A stretch of DNA of 11,906 nt from JAIEPT01 sp038217425 (GTDB lineage: Bacteria > Planctomycetota > Planctomycetia > Gemmatales > Gemmataceae): assembly GCA_038217425.1 (NCBI GenBank), contig JBBQPM010000204.1, forward strand, positions 1 to 11,906. The letters are read 5' to 3'. The first letter of the stretch is position 1, and every line of letters begins with the position of its first letter. This document shows, piece after piece, positions 5,768 to 11,906 of the stretch. A model generated the notes under the pieces. It had not been told where the DNA came from. It ran no database searches and saw only the letters and a list, made by a program, of their open reading frames with translations. A program made the translations under genes and the position numbers.

Positions 5768-8479
5768 CTACTTCGGCAGCAGCGCCAGCGCGGCGGGGAA
5801 CTCCGGATGCAGCGCCACGGCGAAGATCGTCGCCTCTTCCGGCAGGCGCCGGATGGAACCGCCCGACTCGCCCGCTTGCCGTAGAAACTCGAGCGCCTGC
5901 TCGGCGTAGTCGGTCTTCTGAGCCGTTTGCTTCGTGAGCGGCAGACACCGGGCCAGGAAGCACGCGGCGAAGTATCGGTCCTGCGCCTTGTTCGCGACTT
6001 CGGCGTATCGGCACGCCGACTGCGCCGCGGCTGACGGATCTTCCAACTTCAGGTTCACCTCCGCAAGCGTCCGGTACTGCATCGCCAGCGCGTCGCGGTA
6101 GTCGCTGTTGTTCTTGTCCCCCTCGACGCAACCCTTGAGCCGATCGACGGCGGTGTGCAGGTACTTGCGCGCTGGCGCGAACTTGCCTTGATGCTCCATG
6201 AGCCAGCCGAGGTTGCCCCAGGTTCGGCCCAACTGATACTGCAGCGTCAGATTCTTCGGCTCCGCCTGGATCATCTTCCGTAGGAGTTGACACGAATCGT
6301 CCCACGTTTTCTCGGCCTCGCCATAGCGCTTCGACATCGCCTGGGCGCTGGCCAGGCTGTTGTTGAGGTCGAGCAACTTCGACTGGAAACGCGTGCGCAG
6401 CGGGAATCGGCGGATGAGTTCGTCGAGCAACTTCGCCGATTGACTGAACGAAGTCAGGGCCTGTTCGTACTCTTTGCGGCTGAAATCGAGGTTGCCGAGA
6501 TTGTGGTATGCCTGGCTCAGGTTGTAGGGATGCACGGCCTGTCGCGGCTGGTCTTTTGCGAGCGCGGCGGCAAGGGCTATCGCGCGTTCCAAGTCGGCGC
6601 GGGCCTGCGGATATCGGCCGCGGAAGCGCTGGAGCGCACCGCGATTGATCAGGCATTCCGCGAGTTCGTGGCCGGCGTTTAGGTCCGCGAGTAGTTTGAC
6701 CGCGGCATCGTATCGCTGTTCCGCCAGGTCGGGCCGATCGGTGTCGGAGGCGACGACGCCGAGATTGTAGTAGCTGCGTGCAAGCGCCCGACGATACTCG
6801 GCATTCTCAGGGGCACGACGAACGAGATCCTCCTGCAGATCCGCGGCCTTGCGGTAGTGGGGCTCGGCTTCCGCGCTGGGCCGTAGCCCGCTCTCGCGGA
6901 TCAGTTCGCCGTGCCAGTTGTGGACGTTGGCGAGATCGCGACGGGCGACCAGATCGCCATCGTCGGTGCGGACGAGATCCGTGAGAATCTCGCTTGCCTT
7001 CCGATAAGCGGACTGCGCCTTGTCGTAGCGATTGATCTTGGCGTGGATGTACCCGAGTCGAAAGAGCGCGTCGGCCTTGTCGCGCAAGAGCGATCGGTCG
7101 GCGACCTCCTCCTGCGCCAGGACTTCGTAGAGCGGCGTGGCGTCCTCGAGGATCTCCTGGCGAATCACATCGGGCAAGTCATCGAACCAGCGGTCGGTCA
7201 CCTTGATGACCATGGTGTTGAGATTGTCATGCGCGAGTTTGAGACGTTTCTTGGAAGTCTCGTAGGCGTCGGCCACGGCCCGCGCCGCCTGGCGATCGCC
7301 GACGACCTTCCAGACGCTGAGCGACGCGATGACGACGACGGCGACGAGCGCCACCGCGATGAGGGCGGCGGCGGCGGGGCGGCGTTTGATCCACTTGACG
7401 AGACGTTCGCCTGGCGAGACGGCCCGCGCGTGGATGGGGATGCCTTCGCGGTAACGGTGCAGATCCTTGGCGAGATCCTCGGCACTGACGTATCGCTTCG
7501 CCGGCTCTTTCTCCAGGCACTTGAGACAGATGATTTCGAGATCGCGCGGAACCTTGTCGCGCAATCGGCTCGGCGCCGTCGGCTCCTTCGAACGCACCTG
7601 GTCGATAATCTCGAGCGTCGAGTTCCCCTGAAACGGGGGCCGACCCGCGAGAATCTCGTACAAGATAGTTCCCAGGGAATAAATATCGCAGGCCGGCCCG
7701 ATGGCGCGCGGGTCGCCGCGCGCCTGCTCGGGGGCCATGTAACAGGGGGTCCCCATGATGGCGCCGGTCTGCGTTTGGTCCTGATGTTCGCCGAGGCGTT
7801 TGGCGAGTCCGAAATCGGTGATCTTGGGAATCAGGTCGGCCCAGGCGAACGACTTCCCGGCGCCGACGCGGTGCAGGAGGATGTTGCCCGGCTTGAGATC
7901 GCGGTGGATGACGCCGCGCAGGTGGGCGGCGTGAATGGCGCGGGCCATGCTCTCCATCAACTCGGCCGCGATCTCGGGTTTGGGCGGATCGTCGAAAAGT
8001 TTCTGCGCGAGGTTGCCGCCGCTCACGTATTCGAGCGACAGATAGGGGCAATTATTGAACTCGCCGACTTCGTAGATTTGCACAATGTTGGGATGCTGCA
8101 GGCTCGCCAGCGCCTCGGCCTCGATCTGAAAACGGACGAGATGCTCGCGGCGTGCGTCCTTACCGGTGAGGATCATCTTGAGCGCGACGGGACGATTGAG
8201 GCTGGTCTGCTGCGCCTTGTAGACGACGCCCATACCGCCCTGGCCGAGTCGGCCGAGCACGAGATAGCCGGGGATGTCGGGGAGACCGGAGTCGGGGCTG
8301 GCGGCGCCGGAAAAGGCGGAGGTGATTTGGTCCTTGAGATCGGGCGTGGAATTTTCGCGGGCGATTCGGCAATCTTCGCCGCACAGGAAACAGGGAACCG
8401 GTCCGGGGGGCGGCTCGGCATGCGCCCCCTGGCTCAGTTCCCAGCGATGCCCTTGCGGGCAGATCAGCACGATGGCCAT
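5768..8479 (-). CDS. Membrane Ser/Thr protein kinase with zinc ribbon and TPR repeats
   Basis: A 903-residue PknB-type kinase. An N-terminal zinc ribbon has C7, H11, C30 and C33, with C37 nearby. The kinase domain spans about 71-345 and is complete: Gly loop GRLGQGGMG 76-84, K101 in ALKMI, a Glu in helix C (E120 or E122), HRDLKPGN 192-199, DFG 222-224 and APE 249-251. It should therefore be active. A single transmembrane helix lies at about 369-391 after a basic KWIKRR. The remaining 500 residues are helical repeats of TPR type, placed outside the cytoplasm by the usual topology and probably used for protein binding. No strong Shine-Dalgarno precedes the ATG at 8479, but the zinc ribbon fixes the start closely. 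Substrates and signal are unknown; such kinases are highly expanded in planctomycetes. The M56 protease gene lies upstream on the same strand across a palindrome, so this is probably a separate transcript. Confidence 0.95.
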   Translation of the reverse strand: MAIVLICPQGHRWELSQGAHAEPPPGPVPCFLCGEDCRIARENSTPDLKDQITSAFSGAASPDSGLPDIPGYLVLGRLGQGGMGVVYKAQQTSLNRPVALKMILTGKDARREHLVRFQIEAEALASLQHPNIVQIYEVGEFNNCPYLSLEYVSGGNLAQKLFDDPPKPEIAAELMESMARAIHAAHLRGVIHRDLKPGNILLHRVGAGKSFAWADLIPKITDFGLAKRLGEHQDQTQTGAIMGTPCYMAPEQARGDPRAIGPACDIYSLGTILYEILAGRPPFQGNSTLEIIDQVRSKEPTAPSRLRDKVPRDLEIICLKCLEKEPAKRYVSAEDLAKDLHRYREGIPIHARAVSPGERLVKWIKRRPAAAALIAVALVAVVVIASLSVWKVVGDRQAARAVADAYETSKKRLKLAHDNLNTMVIKVTDRWFDDLPDVIRQEILEDATPLYEVLAQEEVADRSLLRDKADALFRLGYIHAKINRYDKAQSAYRKASEILTDLVRTDDGDLVARRDLANVHNWHGELIRESGLRPSAEAEPHYRKAADLQEDLVRRAPENAEYRRALARSYYNLGVVASDTDRPDLAEQRYDAAVKLLADLNAGHELAECLINRGALQRFRGRYPQARADLERAIALAAALAKDQPRQAVHPYNLSQAYHNLGNLDFSRKEYEQALTSFSQSAKLLDELIRRFPLRTRFQSKLLDLNNSLASAQAMSKRYGEAEKTWDDSCQLLRKMIQAEPKNLTLQYQLGRTWGNLGWLMEHQGKFAPARKYLHTAVDRLKGCVEGDKNNSDYRDALAMQYRTLAEVNLKLEDPSAAAQSACRYAEVANKAQDRYFAACFLARCLPLTKQTAQKTDYAEQALEFLRQAGESGGSIRRLPEEATIFAVALHPEFPAALALLPK

Positions 8480-8535
8480 ACGCCCAGTCTAAACGATCGG
8501 CGCGGGCATGCAATCGGTTCTTCGTATTCGGTTTA

Positions 8536-8593
8536 CCGAGCCGGAAGCGTCAGCGACGATGCAGCGTGATCGTCGCTAACGCTTCCGGCTCGG
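8536..8593. repeat. Long intergenic palindrome (REP-like)
   Basis: A 15-bp arm beginning CCGAGCCGGAAGCGT, one mismatch (C/A), a further 9-bp arm (AGCGACGAT/ATCGTCGCT) and an 8-base loop. It starts seven bases beyond the stop of the M56 protease gene and lies 57 bases upstream of the kinase start. It may terminate the protease transcript, though no T-run follows on the minus strand. GC-rich palindromes of this kind look like dispersed planctomycete elements. Confidence 0.75.
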
Positions 8594-8600
8594 AAAGTGT

Positions 8601-10217
8601 TTACGGCCTGGCGCCCAGCAGCGGACTCACGCGGCGGAGGTTCGGGGCTTGCGGGACGGCCCGATTCGATTCGGGGGCGGGCTCGTTGACGCGTCGCTTG
8701 GGAGCGTCGGGCTTGCCCGGAGGCGCGGGGGGAGTCGGCGGCCTGGGAGGAACATCTAGCCCGCCTTTGCCCTTCGACAGTTCGTGGATGAGGATGTCGA
8801 GCTTGCGTTCGAGTTCGTTCATCCGCTTATCGAGGTCGCTGCCGGGGAAGGGGCGAATGCCGGGTTGGCCGGGTTGCCCGCCGGGAATGGGACGAATGCC
8901 GGGCTGCCCCTCGGGTCGGCGATTGGGGAAGGGGCCGCCCACGCCCTCGGGGAGCTTGCCTTTAAGTTCCCTGAACTTTTCTTCGAAGGCTTTGCGCGCC
9001 TTCTCGGCTTCCAGGCGCGCCTTCTCGAGTTCGGCCATCGCGGCTTTCATTTCGGGCGTGATCTCTCTGTCGGGCGGGCGCTGGGCCGGCTTTTCTTCGT
9101 TCTTCTTGCGATCGGGCGTCTCTTTGCCGGGCACGCGCTGGGCGGGCTTTTCTTCGGTCTTTTTGCGATCGGGCGTCTCCTTGGATTCGGGACGCTTGGG
9201 ACGTTCGCCTTCTTGAGCGAAGGTCGGTGCCCAGGGGAGCAGCGCCAGGCCAAGGGCGCCGAGGACGAGCGTTCCCAGCAGGCTCATGGAGCGCTGGGGT
9301 TTTGCGGAGAGAATCATGGACAACCTCCGTTGCAGTGAGGGGAGTTCGCCGACCCCGCTGGCCCCCACGGGGAGCGAGGGTCGGCTAGATGAGAGAAAAT
9401 CGAGCGTTTCGACCAGCGCCAGGGCATACGCCCGCGCCGACTCGGGGAGGGCGGCGACAACGCAGGCGTCGCAACATTCTTCCTCCGCGTCCTGAAGCTG
9501 TTTCCGCGCCCACCAGGCGAGCGGGTTCCACCAATAGATGCCGAGCACGCAGAGCTCCAACCGGCGAATCCAGTGATCGCCTCGCTTCCAGTGCGCGAGT
9601 TCGTGCGCGAGAATGGCGCGGGTCTGCTCGGGCGTTAGCCGAGCCATGAGTTCACGCGGCAACAGCAAATACGCCGAGCGCCCCCAAACCCAGAGCAGCG
9701 GCGACACCAGCGCGTCAGTCGCAACGACGCGCGGGCAGGCGATGTCCATCCGGTCGGCGAGGGCAAGCGCCTGTTCGCGGATCGAGAGCGATGCGGGCTC
9801 GGCACACGCGAGCCAGCGCTGAAAGCGTCGGCGCCGAATCCACACCATGCCGAACCACATCACGGAACCGGCGAACCATACCGCCAAGAGCGTCGGCTCC
9901 AGCCAATCCCAGGCGACTGGCGGCTCGACGGCAACTGGCGCAGGTTCGGCGCTCTCCACCCATAGTTCTTCCAATGCGACGGGGAGATCGACAGGGATTT
10001 CAATCGGCGCCGGCTCGGCAACCTCAGCAGTCGGCGTCGGCCAAGTCGGCAGCGGCAACGTCACCAGCGGCGGCGTCATCAATTTCACAAGGACCAGAAG
10101 CCATAACGCGTGCGTCAGCGCCGGTCGCCGTTGCCAGCGCCCGACGAGCCACGCCAGGATTGCCAGCAGCCCGGCGACCGCGATGTTGGACAGTGCCATC
10201 TGGAGAAAAGCGCTCAT
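8601..10217 (-). CDS. BlaR1/MecR1-like M56 membrane metalloprotease
   Basis: A 538-residue protein of the BlaR1 family, in which a zinc protease facing the cytoplasm cleaves the paired BlaI-type repressor or triggers its loss. Transmembrane segments lie near residues 8-26, 36-55 (with 50-60 Pro-rich), 108-126 and 311-330. The zinc site is HELAH at 205-209, followed by IYWWNPLAWW and the conserved EEECCDACV with the third ligand Glu. No penicillin-binding sensor domain follows the last membrane segment. Instead there are about 205 low-complexity residues: two copies of KETPDRKK(T/N)EEKPAQR, a Glu/Lys/Ala coiled coil, GQPGIRP repeats and a Pro-rich tail. The true start is the ATG at 10217 (AAGGAG upstream); the frame stays open 40 codons further, but that stretch is the repressor gene in another frame. 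It overlaps the repressor stop by ATGA, so the two are translationally coupled. Confidence 0.93.
   Translation of the reverse strand: MSAFLQMALSNIAVAGLLAILAWLVGRWQRRPALTHALWLLVLVKLMTPPLVTLPLPTWPTPTAEVAEPAPIEIPVDLPVALEELWVESAEPAPVAVEPPVAWDWLEPTLLAVWFAGSVMWFGMVWIRRRRFQRWLACAEPASLSIREQALALADRMDIACPRVVATDALVSPLLWVWGRSAYLLLPRELMARLTPEQTRAILAHELAHWKRGDHWIRRLELCVLGIYWWNPLAWWARKQLQDAEEECCDACVVAALPESARAYALALVETLDFLSSSRPSLPVGASGVGELPSLQRRLSMILSAKPQRSMSLLGTLVLGALGLALLPWAPTFAQEGERPKRPESKETPDRKKTEEKPAQRVPGKETPDRKKNEEKPAQRPPDREITPEMKAAMAELEKARLEAEKARKAFEEKFRELKGKLPEGVGGPFPNRRPEGQPGIRPIPGGQPGQPGIRPFPGSDLDKRMNELERKLDILIHELSKGKGGLDVPPRPPTPPAPPGKPDAPKRRVNEPAPESNRAVPQAPNLRRVSPLLGARP
9078..9182 (-). repeat. In-frame tandem repeat in the M56 protease tail
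   Basis: Two copies of a 57-base unit encode KETPDRKKTEEKPAQR and KETPDRKKNEEKPAQR, spaced 19 residues apart. The DNA copies are almost identical, so the duplication is recent or kept alike by slippage. It lies just after the last membrane segment, in the region expected outside the cytoplasm. Confidence 0.8.
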
Positions 10218-10609
10218 GGCTTCTCCTTTCGGGTTGCCAGGTCGTCGATCAGTTGCCGAAGGGCTTGCCGATCTTTCGCGCTCAGCTTGCCCGCATGGAC
10301 GAGATGCGTGAGGAGAGGCGTCCACGAGCCGCCGCAAAGTTGTTCCGCCATCGCTTGCAGGCGCCTGCCCACGAGTTCCTCGCGCGGCAGCGTCGAGACG
10401 AAGACGTGCGGCGCCTGGGTCCGATCGCGCTGGACGCAGTCCTTGCCCTCGAGCCGTTCGAGCAGCTTCTGCACGGTGGCGTACTGGGCTTGCGTGCCGT
10501 CGGGATAGAGTTGATCCGCGAGCTGCCGAATCGTCGCCTGCCCCTGGTCCCAGAGGAGTTGCAAGATGGCTAGCTCCGCCTCGGTGATATCGTTCGCCGT
10601 CCGCGCCAT
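10214..10609 (-). CDS. BlaI/MecI-family transcriptional repressor
   Basis: A 131-residue winged-helix repressor of the BlaI/MecI/CopY family. The N-terminal half fits the family closely: ITEAELAILQLLWDQGQATIRQLADQL, then the recognition helix region YATVQKLLERLEGKDCVQRDR and the wing. The C-terminal half (GRRLQAMAEQL onward) is the dimerisation helix region. The start is placed at the ATG at 10609 because GAGGA precedes it at good spacing; a TTG at 10627 would add six residues but has no site. Its last bases overlap the M56 protease start (ATGA), the usual repressor-protease pair. It probably binds its own promoter at 10635-10675. The target genes beyond this operon cannot be seen. Confidence 0.93.
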   Translation of the reverse strand: MARTANDITEAELAILQLLWDQGQATIRQLADQLYPDGTQAQYATVQKLLERLEGKDCVQRDRTQAPHVFVSTLPREELVGRRLQAMAEQLCGGSWTPLLTHLVHAGKLSAKDRQALRQLIDDLATRKEKP

Positions 10610-10634
10610 GACGTTTCCTCGCTTCAAGACGTTA

Positions 10635-10675
10635 TGTCTGAGTGTGAGGTTAAGTCATTCTGTCTGAGTTGTCAA
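10635..10675 (-). promoter_or_regulatory. Promoter and putative operator of the repressor-protease operon
   Basis: On the minus strand TTGACA (10670-10675) is followed after 17 bases by TAACCT (10647-10652). The -35 is perfect and the -10 is partial. Two identical direct copies of ACTCAGACA (10661-10669 and 10635-10643) lie 26 bp apart. One abuts the -35 inside the spacer; the other lies just past the -10. This placement suits a repressor that blocks its own promoter. A short dyad AGAC-N5-GTCT overlaps the inner copy. The repeats do not match the staphylococcal TACA-TGTA operator. Confidence 0.7.
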
Positions 10676-10682
10676 GAGAAAA

Positions 10683-10710
10683 AAACGAGCGCGGTCTCCC
10701 GCGCTCGTTT
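10683..10710 (-). terminator. Intrinsic terminator of ahcY
   Basis: A perfect 12-bp stem (10683-10694/10699-10710, AAACGAGCGCGG) with loop TCTC. Read on the minus strand it is followed by a long U-run, then CTCT. It lies about 105 bases beyond the ahcY stop and immediately before the -35 of the repressor operon, keeping the two units apart. Confidence 0.85.
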
Positions 10711-10721
10711 AGTTGCTAGTT

Positions 10722-10800
10722 GCCGCCTCCTGGCGGCGCGGACGTGTGCCGCCAGGTAATGAATCCCACGTCGTTCATGTTCGCGCCGCCAGGAGGCGGC
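10722..10800. repeat. Long inverted repeat with GCCGCC(T/A) arms downstream of ahcY
   Basis: Perfect 19-bp arms (10722-10740 and 10782-10800, starting GCCGCCTCCTGG) flank a 41-base centre. The centre holds a third half-copy (GCCGCCAGG at 10748-10756) and a small inner pair GACGTG/CACGTC. It lies between the ahcY stop and its terminator, so it will be in the ahcY 3' UTR. It looks like a dispersed palindromic element. No coding potential is seen. Confidence 0.8.
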
Positions 10801-10815
10801 GCCTAACGAATCGGG

Positions 10816-11906
<1,091 letters not shown>

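Noticed and set aside
6911..8569. Long plus-strand open frame of 552 codons opposite the kinase
   Set aside because: The kinase motifs are all intact on the minus strand, and the plus-strand product resembles no family. It is an antisense frame of a high-GC gene.
10218..10337. A 40-residue N-terminal extension of the M56 protease
   Set aside because: The region codes for the repressor in another frame, and the ATG at 10217 has a good ribosome binding site and opens directly into the first membrane helix.

Overview
The window reads as a high-GC planctomycete chromosome, probably of the Gemmata group. The inference rests on the gene families: a zinc-ribbon Ser/Thr kinase with TPR repeats, a BlaI repressor with an M56 metalloprotease partner that has a long Pro/Lys-rich tail, and the start of a DUF4058-like protein. 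Long GC palindromes between genes and an 'ACCACAGAG...' inverted-repeat element fit the same picture. No single marker proves the taxonomy.

Positions 1-2150 hold the most interesting locus. A gene for a bacterial Ro60 protein (Rsr; TROVE plus VWA domains, 483-2102) is preceded by a tandem array of Y RNA-like genes: the tail of one (1-17) and three complete units (44-174, 204-344, 351-467). In each unit the two ends pair through a helix that varies with compensating changes. The middle folds as a tRNA body read in permuted order: anticodon-stem 3' strand, variable region, T-arm, closed acceptor stem, D-arm, anticodon-stem 5' strand. Unit A resembles an ordinary class I tRNA, unit B a class II tRNA-Leu with a GCAA-capped acceptor stem, and unit C has lost its D-arm. 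The last unit ends just before the rsr ribosome binding site, and rsr ends in a UUCG-capped terminator.

Positions 2232-5294 hold a second same-strand pair: a 230-residue protein with probable winged-helix domains, then a 707-residue P-loop ATPase with an unplaced C-terminal domain. A MITE-like inverted repeat (2940-3066) lies between them and a hairpin terminator follows. Whether this pair works with Ro60 and its RNAs is open; it is the best candidate for an undescribed associated system.

Positions 5139-11906 are all on the minus strand: a truncated DUF4058-like remnant, a membrane Ser/Thr kinase, a BlaR-like M56 protease overlapping its BlaI-like repressor gene by ATGA, a promoter with putative operator repeats, and the 3' three quarters of ahcY. 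Palindromic intergenic elements lie at 8536-8593 and 10722-10800, and an ahcY terminator at 10683-10710.
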